DNA of 64,000 nucleotides, taken from NCBI RefSeq assembly GCF_000696185.1, contig NZ_KK853997.1, forward strand, positions 1,731,343 to 1,795,342, written 5' to 3'. This stretch comes from Kitasatospora cheerisanensis KCTC 2395 (lineage in GTDB: Bacteria; Actinomycetota; Actinomycetes; Streptomycetales; Streptomycetaceae). A program made the position numbers and the translations under genes. Below the pieces are notes generated by a model. It searched no databases and was not told where the DNA came from. It worked only from the letters and a program-made list of their open reading frames with translations. Of this stretch, positions 8,444 to 17,438 are shown one piece after another. Position 1 is the stretch's first letter. Each line of letters begins with the position of its first letter.

Positions 8444-9649
8444 TCAGCGGCTGAGCAGCCGGCGGGCGGTGGGCTTGACGTATTCGTAGCGGGTCATCTG
8501 TTCGAGGTCGCGGAGCCAGGCGGTGCGGCCGGGGGGTTGACGGAGGAGTTCGCGGTAGATCTCCTCGAAGGCGGTGGAGACGTGGTCGAGGGAGAACCGG
8601 CCGACCACCCAGTCGCGGCCCCAACTGCCCAGTTCCGCGCGGCGGTCGGGCGAGTCGGCGAGGGCGCGGATCTGGGCGGCGAGGGCTTTCGCGTCGGCGG
8701 GGCCGTCGCCGTGGCCGTACATGCAGCGGGAGGCGTGCGGTTCGACCAGGGGGCCGGGCTCGTGGATGGCGGTGTAGCCGTTCGCGCCGTGGACGATGAC
8801 GGGCTTGCCGAAGGCGAGGCCGCGGAGCGCGGAGCCGCCCATGCCGAGGACCAGGTCGGCAGCCTCGTAGGCGGGGCGCGGGTCGGCGCGCTGGCCGGTG
8901 AACACGACGGCCTCGCGGCCGAGTTCGGCGTTGAGGCGGGCCGCCTCGGCGCGCAGCGGCTCTTCGCTGGGGCCGCCGCCGACCACGGCGAGCACCAGGT
9001 CGGGGTCGTCGAGCAGGCGGACGGCGGCCATGGTGCGGCGGACGCCGGCGTCCTTCTCCAGGCCGGAGACCAGCCGGGTGACGATGCAGAGCAGCAACTG
9101 GGAGGGGGCGGCGCCGACTTCGGCGCGGAAGGTGAAGCCCGGGACGGAACCCGGCGCGTCCAGTTCGGTGTTGACGGGTGGTTCGATCAGCCGCAGGTCG
9201 CGGTGGCCGAAGGCCCGGCCGTCCGCCATCAGTGCGCCGAGGCCGAGGACCAGGGGCTGGTGGCGGGGCATGCCGCGGAGCATCCGGATGCCGTAGAAGG
9301 TGGTGACGATCGGGAGGCGGCCCTGTCGGCCGGGGCCGAAGTAGGCGTTGCGGGCGGCGCGGACCTCCCAGGCGTGGACGAGTTGGGAGCCGTGTTCGTC
9401 GGCGAGGCGGCTGAGTCGGGCGCGGATGACGGCGTGCGGGGTGTCGGGGTCGCCGGCGACGACGAGGTCGAGGTCGTGCGAGGCGGCGAGTTCGACGAGC
9501 GGGGCGGGGCCGTCGATGCCCTGGGCGAACAGCACGGGTTGGTGGCCCCGGTCGCGCAGGGTGCGGGCGATGTCGACGGCGTTGAGTTGGGCGCCGCCGA
9601 GCGCCAGGTTGTTGAGGTGGACCAGGACGCGGACCGAACGCACGCTCAC
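8444..9649 (-). CDS. Glycosyltransferase, GT-B fold (GT4-like)
   Basis: 401 residues with two Rossmann lobes. The N-lobe begins VRVLVHLNNLALGGAQLNAVDIARTL, whose GGAQ loop binds phosphate in GT4 enzymes. The C-lobe has VVGGGPSEEPLRAEA and a donor-site helix ALRGLAFGKPVIVHG. The usual E-x7-E pair is weak (ADLVLGMGGSALRGLAFGKP), as in divergent GT-B enzymes. GTG at 9649 overlaps the upstream ATPase stop as GTGA, so the two are translationally coupled. That links this enzyme to the glycan exported by the neighbouring ABC transporter. Confidence 0.82.
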   Translation of the reverse strand: MSVRSVRVLVHLNNLALGGAQLNAVDIARTLRDRGHQPVLFAQGIDGPAPLVELAASHDLDLVVAGDPDTPHAVIRARLSRLADEHGSQLVHAWEVRAARNAYFGPGRQGRLPIVTTFYGIRMLRGMPRHQPLVLGLGALMADGRAFGHRDLRLIEPPVNTELDAPGSVPGFTFRAEVGAAPSQLLLCIVTRLVSGLEKDAGVRRTMAAVRLLDDPDLVLAVVGGGPSEEPLRAEAARLNAELGREAVVFTGQRADPRPAYEAADLVLGMGGSALRGLAFGKPVIVHGANGYTAIHEPGPLVEPHASRCMYGHGDGPADAKALAAQIRALADSPDRRAELGSWGRDWVVGRFSLDHVSTAFEEIYRELLRQPPGRTAWLRDLEQMTRYEYVKPTARRLLSR

Positions 9650-10842
9650 TCCTCCCACTGGTGCGGTACGAAGACGGGCGCGGCGAGTACGACCGCGCGC
9701 GGCGGGGTGTCCAGCATCGGGCCGAACACGTCGAACTGGCCGGCGGAGTGCCAGCTCATCAGGGTGCCGCCGTCGGTCTTGCCGATGGAGTAGACCCCGG
9801 CCCACAGGGTGTAGCGGCCGCGGGGCAGCGGCAGGCGGGGGATGACGCAGGCCACCCGGTGGTCGCCGCCGGTCATCCGGATCTCGTGGCTGATCTGGAA
9901 GATCGGGCTGGAGGTGCCTTCGCTGACGCCGAGGTGGAGGGTGGCGTCGCCGCGGTAGTCGCCGCCGAGGGTGAGTTCGACGGTGACGGGTTCGTCGGTG
10001 TGCAGGGTCTCCTCGCCGGTCTCGCCGCGCACCTCGTACGTGAGCAGCGACAGCGGTTCGCCGACCCGGGCGGTGGCCTCGGACTGGGCTTCGATGGAGT
10101 CGCGGTAGCCGGCCAGGGCGTCCTTGATGCCGGCGTCGACCCGGACGGTGCCCTGTTCTAGCCAGACGCCGCGCCGGCAGATGGACTGGACGGCGGGCAG
10201 GTCGTGCGAGACGAAGACGATGGTGGTGCCCTGTTCGGCGACTTCGCGCATCCGGTCGAGGCAGCGCTGCTGGAAGACGGCGTCGCCGACGGCGAGGACT
10301 TCGTCGACCAGCAGGACGTGCGGCTCCAGGTAGGCGGCGACGGCGAAGCCGAGGCGCATCTGCATGCCGGAGGAGTAGAACTTGACCTGCCGGTCGATGG
10401 CGCCGCCGAGCCGGGCGAACTCGACGATGTCGTCGAAGCGTCCGGCGACCTCGCGGCGCTTGAGGCCGAGCAGCGCGCCGAACAGGTAGATGTTCTCGCG
10501 GCCCGTCAGGTCGGGGTGGATGCCGGCCCGGATCTCGATCAGGGCGCCGATCCGGCCGCGCACGTCGATGATGCCGGCGTACGGGTACATGACCCGGGTG
10601 AGCATCTTCAACAGGGTTGACTTTCCTGACCCGTTGGAGCCGATCAGGCCGACGGACTCGCCCGGTTCGATGTGCAGGTTGATGTCGCGCAGGGCCCAGC
10701 GCCAGTCCTCGCCGCGGTCGCCGCGCAGCCGGCGGGCGGCCTGTTCGACGCGGTCGCGCAGCAGCATCCGCTGCTGGTCGGCGCGGAAGCGCTTCCAGAC
10801 CTGCTCGGTGCGGATGGTGCCCAGCGGGTAGTCACGCGACAT
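9646..10842 (-). CDS. Polysaccharide ABC transporter ATP-binding protein with Wzt-like C-terminal domain
   Basis: 398 residues. The ATPase domain has Walker A GSNGSGKST, signature YSSGMQMRLGFA and Walker B LLVDEVLAVGD, a combination typical of Wzt/TagH/RfbE exporters. The C-terminal ~150 residues form a beta-rich domain (LTYEVRGETGEETLHTDEPVTV, ending DVFGPMLD), like the glycan-recognising Wzt C-domain. It powers export of a lipid-linked glycan through the permease encoded just upstream. Its start overlaps the permease end by 11 bp and its stop overlaps the glycosyltransferase start by 4. Confidence 0.92.
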   Translation of the reverse strand: MSRDYPLGTIRTEQVWKRFRADQQRMLLRDRVEQAARRLRGDRGEDWRWALRDINLHIEPGESVGLIGSNGSGKSTLLKMLTRVMYPYAGIIDVRGRIGALIEIRAGIHPDLTGRENIYLFGALLGLKRREVAGRFDDIVEFARLGGAIDRQVKFYSSGMQMRLGFAVAAYLEPHVLLVDEVLAVGDAVFQQRCLDRMREVAEQGTTIVFVSHDLPAVQSICRRGVWLEQGTVRVDAGIKDALAGYRDSIEAQSEATARVGEPLSLLTYEVRGETGEETLHTDEPVTVELTLGGDYRGDATLHLGVSEGTSSPIFQISHEIRMTGGDHRVACVIPRLPLPRGRYTLWAGVYSIGKTDGGTLMSWHSAGQFDVFGPMLDTPPRAVVLAAPVFVPHQWEE

Positions 10843-11731
10843 CGGCGATCCCCGTTTCCAGCTTCTTGAAGAACAGGTAGCCGCCGACCAGGAAGACCAG
10901 CGAGCTGGCGGCCGCGATCAGGGTCATCCGCCCGTCGGGCGCCTCGCCGTACAGCAGTGCCTTGCGGTAGCCCTCGATGACCGCGCCGAGCGGGTTGAGG
11001 CCGACGTAGATCTCCTGCAGCCGGTGCGGGATCTTGGCCAGCGGGTAGGCGACGGGGGTGGCGAACACTCCCATCTGGGTGATGATCGGCAGCAGGTGGC
11101 GGACGTCGCGCAGGTAGACCACGGCGACCGAGAGGATCAGGGCGATGCCGTAGGTGAAGGCGAACTGGATCAGCAGCAGCGGCACCGCCCAGAGGAAGGT
11201 GGCGGCGGGCGCGGTCCAGAACACCAGGAACATCAGGCCGAGGACGCCGATGCCGATCGCCATGTCGACGGTGGCGACCAGCATGGTGGCCAGCGGGAAG
11301 ACCTCGCGCGGGCAGTACACCTTGTTCAGCAGGCTGAGGTTGTTGGCGAGGCTGAGCGCACCCTGGTTCATGGTGTTGCTGAAGAACTGCCAGACGATCA
11401 GGCCGACGTAGGCGAACAGCGTGTACGGGGCGGCGCCGGTCTCGATCTTGACGGCGCGGTGGAAGACCAGGGTGAAGATGGCGCACAGCGCCAGCGGGGT
11501 GAGCACCGCCCAGGCGAAGCCGAGGACGGCCTGCTTGTACCGGGCGCGCAGGTCGCGCTCGGCCAGGGCGCGCACCAACTCCCGTGCGGCCCACAGCTCG
11601 TGGGCGACCTGGAGGGGGCGCAGCCGGCGTTTGAAGACCAGTTCGGGCGGTGGCCCGGCCGGGATCGCGACGCCCGGAGGGGCCGGCCGGCCCCCGCGTT
11701 CGTCGATGACCTGTGCGCGCTGTCCCCCCAC
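10832..11731 (-). CDS. ABC-2 type polysaccharide export permease (Wzm/TagG-like)
   Basis: 299 residues with about six transmembrane helices and the ABC-2 hallmarks: an amphipathic region before helix 1 (ELVRALAERDLRARYKQAVLGFAWAVLTPL), the conserved LLNKVYCPREVFPLATML stretch after helix 2, and late YLRDVRHLLPIITQMGVFATPVAYPL. It forms the channel for the adjacent ATPase. GTG at 11731 follows a GGGAG-like ribosome site. It is the first gene of a three-gene operon; the 268-bp region upstream should hold the promoter but no clear hexamers were seen. Confidence 0.9.
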   Translation of the reverse strand: MGGQRAQVIDERGGRPAPPGVAIPAGPPPELVFKRRLRPLQVAHELWAARELVRALAERDLRARYKQAVLGFAWAVLTPLALCAIFTLVFHRAVKIETGAAPYTLFAYVGLIVWQFFSNTMNQGALSLANNLSLLNKVYCPREVFPLATMLVATVDMAIGIGVLGLMFLVFWTAPAATFLWAVPLLLIQFAFTYGIALILSVAVVYLRDVRHLLPIITQMGVFATPVAYPLAKIPHRLQEIYVGLNPLGAVIEGYRKALLYGEAPDGRMTLIAAASSLVFLVGGYLFFKKLETGIADVA

Positions 11732-11999
11732 GGACTCCCGCCCTCTCCGGGCGCGGTGCGGCCGCGTCCGGTGCCTGTGTCGACTGTGTCGGAGCCGGGC
11801 GGCCGGTGCTGTCCGGCGGCCCGGGCGACCACCATGACACAGAGTGTGGGGGCGGCGGGCGGGTTCCGTGAAGATTGCGCCAGCTCAGGCCGGTTGTCGA
11901 CGGTTGCGGTCCGAACTTCCCAGCGGGGAAGAGCCGTTCGGTGCCGCACTGGTCTGAGTGCCGCCGCTGTCGATGCGGTGCGCGGCGAATGCGCGGCGG

Positions 12000-12796
12000 T
12001 CAGCCGGCGGGGTTCGCGGCCCGTTCGGTGACCATCCGGTCGAGGGCGCCGGGCATCTGCTCGACGCCGCCGGCCCGGGTGGGCGAGGTGCGGCCGGTGC
12101 CGTCCACGATCACGGTCGGCAGTTCGGTGACCCGGTTGTCGGCGAACAGCTTGGGTGCCTGGTCCACGGCCCGGTCGACCTCGGCGGAGTGGTAGGCGGC
12201 GCGGAACGCGGCGGCGTCCAGGCCCTGCGCGGCGGCCCAGTCGGCGGCGCCCTGTTCGGTGGTCAGGTCGAGGTGGTCCTCGCGGACGGCGTGGAACACG
12301 GCGGCCTGCCGGCGGTCGACCTCACCGAGCCGGTCGAGCGTGTAGAACAGCCGGGCGTGGGCGCGCTGTTCGGCCTCGCCGGGGCTGCCGGGCCACACGG
12401 CGGGGACGCGGCGCAGCGTCACCTCGCCCTGGTGCTGGGCGGCCCACCGGGTGAGCGGGGCCTCCAGCAGCGCGGAGTGCGAGCAGTTGTACCAGAAGAA
12501 CTCGACGGCCTCGTGCATGCGGGTGGCCTGCGGCCCGTCGGCCGGCCGGTGCGGTGCGGCGGGCGGGTTCTGGGCGCCGGGCAGGTGCTGGGCGGCCGTT
12601 CCGGGCGCCGGCTTGGCGGTCAGGTACTGACCGGGTGCCGGCTTGGCGGCCAGGTACTGACCGGGCGTCAGCAGCGGGCTCCCGGCGAGGCCGTGCGGCG
12701 CGGTCGGCAGCACGGCGCGGCGGTGGCGGCGGCCGGGGCGGTGAGCAGGCCTCCGGCGACGGCGAGCAGGACGGTGGTTCGGAGCAGCGGCTTCAC
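12000..12796 (-). CDS. Secreted DsbA-like thioredoxin-fold protein lacking the second active-site Cys; frameshifted
   Basis: A signal peptide (VKPLLRTTVLLAVAGGLLTAPAAATA) starts at GTG 12796 and the mature domain continues in the next frame, about 12,715-12,735, consistent with one lost base. The mature part opens with two tandem GQYL(A/T)AKPAP units, then the DsbA-like strand EAVEFFWYNCSHSALLEAP. DsbA enzymes have CPHC here; this one has CSHS, keeping only the first Cys. The cis-Pro loop is present (ELPTVIVDG). It may act as an isomerase, a reductase or a non-redox protein. No ribosome site is evident at the GTG. The fold is fairly sure; the function is not. Confidence 0.7.
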
Positions 12797-13014
12797 GGGG
12801 GCAGCGTCGCAGCACGGGCGGCCGGCGGGCCAGGCGATCGGGCTCCAGGCGGCGGAATTCGCCGGATCGGAGCAGTGCCATTCGAACGGGCGTCGGAGTG
12901 CGGCGGGTGCCCGCTGTCGGACGGCCGGCGGCACGGGCCTGGTGGGGCGTCAGGACGGCCGGTGGCTTCCGGTGGGCGGGCGCGCGCCCCCGCACGCCCG
13001 CCCACCGGGTGGGG

Positions 13015-13719
13015 TCACTTGCCGAGGTTGCGGAGCTGGGCCTTGGCGTCGGCCTCGGAGGCCTGCGGGACGCCGATCTGGACCTGGGCGGAGCCCTCCT
13101 CCTTCATCGGGCAGTACCGGGCGTCCTTGACCGGCATGGGGAGGGTGAGGATGCCCTCGTTGCGGACCAGCACCAGCAGCGAGCCGGTGGTGCAGGAGGC
13201 GTTCGGGGCGACCGGCGGCGAGGAGAGCCAGGTGACGGCCTGGTAGACCGGCACGTTGGGGTGCAGCACGGTGCCGTTGGCCTTGTCGGTGGCGAAGCTG
13301 CCGGTGCCGAGGACGCTGCTGGTGATCTTCTCGAACTGCGCGGTGTGGTCGGTCTTCAGCTCGGGCTTGCCGTAGACGACGCAGTCCTTGGCGGTGGTGT
13401 TGGTGAGCTTGATGACGCCGGTGATCCGCGGGTCGGCGCTCTTGTCGACGGTGAGCTCGGCCTTGACGTCGCTCTCCTTCTCGGAGCCGCCGCAGGCCGG
13501 GGTGTCGGCGGCGGGCTTGCTGCCGGCGGCGCCGCCGGGCGCGGCGGAGGAGCCTCCGGTGGCGCCGGCGGAGGCGGCGCCCGACGGGGCGGCGGCGGGC
13601 TTGCTCGCGGCGGAACTGGCGGCGGGCGCGGCGGAGTCGGAGCTGTCGGGGTCACAGGCCGTCAGGGCGAGGACGGAGCAGGCCAGGGCGGCGAGGACGG
13701 CGGGCTTGCGGAAGTTCAT
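13015..13719 (-). CDS. Secreted lipoprotein, DUF4232-like
   Basis: 234 residues with a lipoprotein signal (MNFRKPAVLAALACSVLALTAC; lipobox LTAC, so Cys becomes lipidated). An Ala/Ser/Pro/Gly-rich linker of about 50 residues follows, then a beta-rich domain with paired Cys (TPACGG, KDCVVYG, ASCTTGS, ARYCPM). The domain resembles the DUF4232 family of actinobacterial surface proteins. AGGAG precedes ATG 13719. A second protein with the same architecture (LTACDPD lipobox, similar linker) lies at 60203-60811, suggesting paralogues. Confidence 0.75.
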   Translation of the reverse strand: MNFRKPAVLAALACSVLALTACDPDSSDSAAPAASSAASKPAAAPSGAASAGATGGSSAAPGGAAGSKPAADTPACGGSEKESDVKAELTVDKSADPRITGVIKLTNTTAKDCVVYGKPELKTDHTAQFEKITSSVLGTGSFATDKANGTVLHPNVPVYQAVTWLSSPPVAPNASCTTGSLLVLVRNEGILTLPMPVKDARYCPMKEEGSAQVQIGVPQASEADAKAQLRNLGK

Positions 13720-13862
13720 CGGATGCTCCTGGGGGCGGGTTCTGCGGCCCGCCGAGCGGCGGGCATGCGTCACCACGCGTCCGGTTGTCGGACGGTTCCT
13801 CGGGTTTCCGTCCGGTACGGCGCTGTTACACGGCGGAAGGTCCCCGCGGGAGCGAACTCCGT

Positions 13863-14387
13863 TCAGTGCACGGTCGGTTCGGGTGCAGATGGATTGGCGG
13901 CTGTGACAGTCTTCACCTCGACCCGGTTCAGTTCGACGCCCCAGCCTGCCGCGGCGGGCCCGATCTCGCGCAGCAGGGCGAGCCTCAGTTCCTCGCGGGC
14001 GGTGGCGAGTTCCTCGAAGGTGCGCTGCTCGGCCCCGGTCCGGAGCACCACCAGGCCGAGGTGACTGATCGCCAGTCCGTGGTTCTGCACGTTGACGGTG
14101 GCGGCGACCGGGTCGGCGACGTGGAAGGTCAGGGCGGCCTCGATCCGCACCCGGCGGCCGTCCTTGGTCCGGCCCAGGTGCGGCAGCGCGACGGTGGTCT
14201 CGGCGAGCGAGACGCGCTGCAACCGGTCGGCGAACGGCAGCAGCAGGGCGGTTCCGGGCCGCAGCGTGCGGTCGCGGACCTTGCCGAGCCGGAACACCAC
14301 GCCGCGTTCCTCGGCCCCGACCCGTTTCACACTCGCCCGCGCCAGCAGCAGTACCACCAGCACCGCCACGATCAGCCCCGCAGCCAT
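13863..14387 (-). CDS. SPFH/Band 7 (stomatin-like) membrane protein
   Basis: 174 residues: one N-terminal membrane helix (GLIVAVLVVLLLARASV) then a Band 7/SPFH core with VVFRLGKVRDRTLRPGTALLLPFADRLQRVSL, the characteristic stomatin start. It is short for the family, ending soon after the SPFH core without a long coiled coil. SPFH proteins scaffold membrane microdomains. No NfeD partner is adjacent. The gap to the lipoprotein start holds nothing recognised. Confidence 0.8.
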   Translation of the reverse strand: MAAGLIVAVLVVLLLARASVKRVGAEERGVVFRLGKVRDRTLRPGTALLLPFADRLQRVSLAETTVALPHLGRTKDGRRVRIEAALTFHVADPVAATVNVQNHGLAISHLGLVVLRTGAEQRTFEELATAREELRLALLREIGPAAAGWGVELNRVEVKTVTAANPSAPEPTVH

Positions 14388-14442
14388 CGGGTCCTCCCCT
14401 GTCCTCGGCCTGGGGACAGTATGGGCGGCCGTACGTCAATCG

Positions 14443-15516
14443 TCAGCGGTGCCGGACGACTTGGCGCAGCAGCTGCTGCCAGCGGGTGGTGACGGCGTCG
14501 AGCTCGAAGTGGGCGAGGGCGTGCGTGCGGGCGGCCTCCCCGAAGCGGGCCCGGTCGGCGGCGAGCAGGGCGCGCAGGGCCTCGGCGGTCGCGGACGGGT
14601 CGCCGGGGGCCGTGAGCAGTCCGGTCTCGCCGTGCCGGACGACGTCGGAGACCCAGCCGACCTCGGTGGCGACGGCGGGCAGCGCGGCGAGAGCGGCCTC
14701 GATCAGGACGCCGGGCACGCCCTCGGAGTCGCTGGTGAGCAGCAGCAGATCGGCGGCCCGGTACAGCGGCGCGGGATCGGCGAGCGCACCGAGCAGGTGG
14801 GTGCGGGGCCCGGCGGCCTCCGCCACCTCCTGCCGCAGCGGGCCTTCGCCGGCGAGAGCGAGGCGGACGTCCCCGGGCAGCAGGGCATGGGCCTGGAGCG
14901 CCACGTCGGGACGCTTCTCCGGGCTGAGCGCGCCGATCCAGGCGATCAGCGGTCCGTCGGCGGGCAGCCCGAGAGCCGCCCGGGCGGCGGCCTTCGCGGC
15001 CCGGTCCCCGGGCGGCGAAAACCGGTCCGCCGAGCGGGCGTTGGGCAGCACGTGCAGGCGCCGGGCGGGCAGCCGGAACCGGGTACGGAGCAGGTCGACG
15101 GCGTGCGGGGAGATCGCGGCGACCGCGGCCGCCCGGTGCAGGAACGCCCCAACTCGTGCCCGCCGGAGCGGAGTTGCCGTCCAGTGGCGCGGATCGCCGA
15201 TGTTCACGTAGACGAACGGGGTGCGGGCCCCGAACAGTCCGAGCGCACACGCCTGCAAGGTCGACGACCCGTGCGCCACCACCACCTCGGCCCCGGCGGC
15301 GGCCCGCCGCAGCGCCCGCAAGGTGGTCGGGTGGTGCCGCGACGGCCCCAACACCCGCACCCCGTCGCCCGTTCGGTCGTCCGGATGCGGATGCAGCGCG
15401 ACCAGCTCGGACGCCTGGCCCCGCCGCACCAGTTCCCCATGCAGCTCCCGGGCCATCCGCTGCGCCCCCCGGGCCCGCGGATCCGTGATCACATGCAGTA
15501 CCCGTGGCTCGGCCAT
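14443..15516 (-). CDS. Glycosyltransferase family 4 protein
   Basis: 357 residues with a GT-B fold. The N-lobe begins RVLHVITDPRARGAQRMARELH and the C-lobe has the GT4 signature: LIAWIGALSPEKRPDVALQA, LALAGEGPLRQEV and the donor-site E-x7-E region SDSEGVPGVLIEAALAALP. It should transfer a sugar from a nucleotide donor to a glycan or lipid acceptor in the cytoplasm. ATG 15516 gives the standard family N-terminus. It is 55 bp downstream of the SPFH gene start on the same strand and stands apart from the export operons. Confidence 0.85.
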   Translation of the reverse strand: MAEPRVLHVITDPRARGAQRMARELHGELVRRGQASELVALHPHPDDRTGDGVRVLGPSRHHPTTLRALRRAAAGAEVVVAHGSSTLQACALGLFGARTPFVYVNIGDPRHWTATPLRRARVGAFLHRAAAVAAISPHAVDLLRTRFRLPARRLHVLPNARSADRFSPPGDRAAKAAARAALGLPADGPLIAWIGALSPEKRPDVALQAHALLPGDVRLALAGEGPLRQEVAEAAGPRTHLLGALADPAPLYRAADLLLLTSDSEGVPGVLIEAALAALPAVATEVGWVSDVVRHGETGLLTAPGDPSATAEALRALLAADRARFGEAARTHALAHFELDAVTTRWQQLLRQVVRHR

Positions 15517-16000
15517 GGCCCGACCCTACCGAGAGGCGTCCCCCGTTGGGCTCCCTTCGCCCAACTGCGGCCCCAACGCCCGTTCGCCCCAGGGTCACTG
15601 ACCGGCCGGCCCGCCGACCGGGGAGCGGCCGGCGACCTCCGCCACCCCGCACGGAGTTTCCACCATGCCGGTGCTTGCCGTCCGCCGGGATGGCAGCAAC
15701 GACCCTCCGAGCAGCAGCCCCGGCTACCTCGCAACGCTGCGGCCGGGCGACCACCCAGGCGGAACGGGTTGGGAGTTCGGGCCTGGAGTGGGCCGCCGGT
15801 CCCCCGCCCGGCACCGGCGGCCCGGCGAGCGCGCCTCGCTGAGGCTGCGGCGAATCTGCCGCCGCCCCGACGTGGACGACAATGGTGGGAAGCGGCACCG
15901 GCTCCGGCTCGAAGTCAGCTTCCGTGCCTCGGAGTTCGAACCGAAACCGGTGCCCACCGGGAAGCCCGCACCGATGCGCCCGAGGCCACCGCGCCTCGCC
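15517..16000. other. 484-bp gap without an intact gene
   Basis: No complete gene is supported here. Reading frames on both strands are rich in Arg, Pro and Gly and lack domain motifs. The right half contains the degenerate partial duplicate described separately at 15850-15940. The left part should include the promoter of the minus-strand glycosyltransferase, but no hexamers stand out. Confidence 0.5.
15850..15940 (-). pseudogene. Degenerate partial copy of the C-terminus of the neighbouring unknown gene
   Basis: Minus-strand reading gives ...TEADFEPEPVPLPTIV...VGAAAD, matching the C-terminal ...[16 protein letters not shown]...VGAATG of the protein at 16001-16462; roughly half of about 28 residues agree. 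At DNA level CTCCGGCTCGAA is shared (15902 and 16051 regions). The copy lacks an upstream domain and a start, so it is probably a relic of tandem duplication. Confidence 0.5.
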
Positions 16001-16462
16001 TCAGCCTGTCGCGGCCCCGACCTGGGCGCCCCAGACCGGGAAGGGCGGGATCTCCGGCTCGAAATCGGCCTCCTCGTCGCAGAGTTCGACCACGCCGGGG
16101 TTGGGGTCCGTCAGAAAGGGCTCGACGATCGGGCGGAGATCGTCCGTGGGGCGGTAGGTGCCACCGAAGGCCAGGCTTTCGGGGGGCACCGATCCGGTGG
16201 AGCAGCGGAGTTGGCCGGCGAGGTCGTCGTGCCAGACGTAGAACGTGGCGACCCCCGGGAAGCCGAGTTCGTCGCGGATGCGCACGCGCAGCGCCGCGGC
16301 CGTCCGTTCGAAGGCGGTTACGACGTCGGCGGTGGTGAGGGCCTGCCTGTCCTCGACCTCCGCGCTGAGCCACCAGGTGTTGGTCTCCCACTCGGCCGGC
16401 GGATCGGCGGGGTCCAGCAGCAGGGGCTCGTCGGCGAGTTCGGCGATGAAGGTGAGCAGCAC
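16001..16462 (-). CDS. Protein of unknown function (153 aa)
   Basis: An acidic cytoplasmic protein with no signal peptide or membrane helix. It starts with GTG at 16462 ([18 protein letters not shown]), is Trp-rich early ([15 protein letters not shown]) and ends in an acidic tail ([18 protein letters not shown]). Size, charge and the adjacent degenerate duplicate are reminiscent of immunity-type or SMI1-like solitary genes, but no family motif is firm. It lies 14 bp downstream of the NmrA-like gene and may share its transcript. Confidence 0.6.
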   Translation of the reverse strand: MLLTFIAELADEPLLLDPADPPAEWETNTWWLSAEVEDRQALTTADVVTAFERTAAALRVRIRDELGFPGVATFYVWHDDLAGQLRCSTGSVPPESLAFGGTYRPTDDLRPIVEPFLTDPNPGVVELCDEEADFEPEIPPFPVWGAQVGAATG

Positions 16463-16476
16463 CGGGCCATTGAACC

Positions 16477-17358
16477 TCAGGGCCGCCCGCCGTCCGCGAG
16501 CCGGCGCAGGGCGGGGAGGTTGGCGGCGAAGAATTCGTCGACGGTGCGGGCGGGACGGCCGAGCAGGTCGGGGACGGCGGTGGTGACTTCGGCGAGGGAG
16601 CCGGCGGCGGCCCCGCGGAGGAGGTCGGCGAGGTCGTTGGCGAAGGCGAGGGGTGCGCCCTGGCCGGCGAGGGCGGCGGCGAGGGCCTCGGGAGTGAGGA
16701 CGGTGCGGTCGACGGGCCGGCCGAGTGCGAGGGCGAGGCGGTCGGCGAGCTGGGCGTCGGTGAGGGCTTCGGGGCCGGTGAGGACGAAGGTCTCGCCAGG
16801 CCGGGCGGGGCCGGTGAGCAGGGTGGCGGCGCAGGCGGCGATGTCGTGGCAGTCGATGTGCGAGATCGGGCCGTCGCCGTAGCGGCTGATCAGCCGGCCG
16901 TCGGGGGTGAAGGCGGCGGGTCCGAGCAGGTTCTGCAGGAAGCCGGACGGCTGGAGGACCGTCCAGGGCAGGCCGCTCGCGGCGAGGCGGCGGTCGAGCT
17001 CCCAGTGCGCGCCTTCGGAGAGGAGTCCGCCGGGGGCGGCGTGCCAGACCGAGATCTTGACGACCCGTTCGACCCCGGCGGCGGCGGCCGCGTCGATGGC
17101 GGCGCCGAGTTGGCGGACCATCGGCTGCTCGCCGTCGACGGCCTGCGCGCCGGGGCCGTTGAGGAACAGCCGGTCGACGCCCTCGAAGGCGGGGGCGAGC
17201 GAGGCGGGGTCGTCGAAGTCGCCGATCACGTAGTCGCAGCCCAGGTCACGGCCCTTGGCCCGGTCGCGCACCAGGGCGCGGAACTCGACCTCGGTGTGGG
17301 CGAGTTGGTCGATCAGGTGGCGTCCGATGGAGCCGGTGGCGCCGGTCACCAGAATCAT
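16477..17358 (-). CDS. NmrA-like NAD(P)-binding oxidoreductase
   Basis: 293 residues of the atypical SDR / NmrA family. The N-terminal [19 protein letters not shown] is the nucleotide-binding TGATGxxG motif, followed by [10 protein letters not shown] and the acidic VIGDFDD. The second half has the usual [15 protein letters not shown] and [15 protein letters not shown]. Members act as quinone or NAD(P)H-sensing reductases or redox sensors. It is divergently transcribed from a TetR regulator across two palindromic sites, a layout that commonly means repression by the neighbour. Confidence 0.85.
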   Translation of the reverse strand: MILVTGATGSIGRHLIDQLAHTEVEFRALVRDRAKGRDLGCDYVIGDFDDPASLAPAFEGVDRLFLNGPGAQAVDGEQPMVRQLGAAIDAAAAAGVERVVKISVWHAAPGGLLSEGAHWELDRRLAASGLPWTVLQPSGFLQNLLGPAAFTPDGRLISRYGDGPISHIDCHDIAACAATLLTGPARPGETFVLTGPEALTDAQLADRLALALGRPVDRTVLTPEALAAALAGQGAPLAFANDLADLLRGAAAGSLAEVTTAVPDLLGRPARTVDEFFAANLPALRRLADGGRP

Positions 17359-17392
17359 GGCATGTCCCTTCCCCCGGGCGCCCCGCTAAACT

Positions 17393-17435
17393 GAGGCGTC
17401 CTCGACTTCTGCTTAACCCGAGGATTCCTCGACTT
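17393..17435. promoter_or_regulatory. Two direct copies of a palindromic operator-like site
   Basis: GAGGCGTCCTCGACTT (17393-17408) and GAGGATTCCTCGACTT (17420-17435) differ only in the central three bases. Each contains GAGG-N3-CCTC, and the starts are 27 bp apart. They lie between the divergent NmrA-like and TetR genes, the expected place for TetR-family operators. Binding by the adjacent TetR is inference. Confidence 0.65.
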
Positions 17436-17438
17436 AAG

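Noticed and set aside
10784..10800. Another GGAAGCGCTTCC-like palindrome
   Set aside because: It lies in the 5' coding part of the Wzt-like gene (VWKRF codons) and does not share the flanking GGT/CCCG bases.
11732..11999. Promoter hexamers for the ABC exporter operon
   Set aside because: Several weak candidates exist on the minus strand, but none has an acceptable pair of hexamers and spacing.
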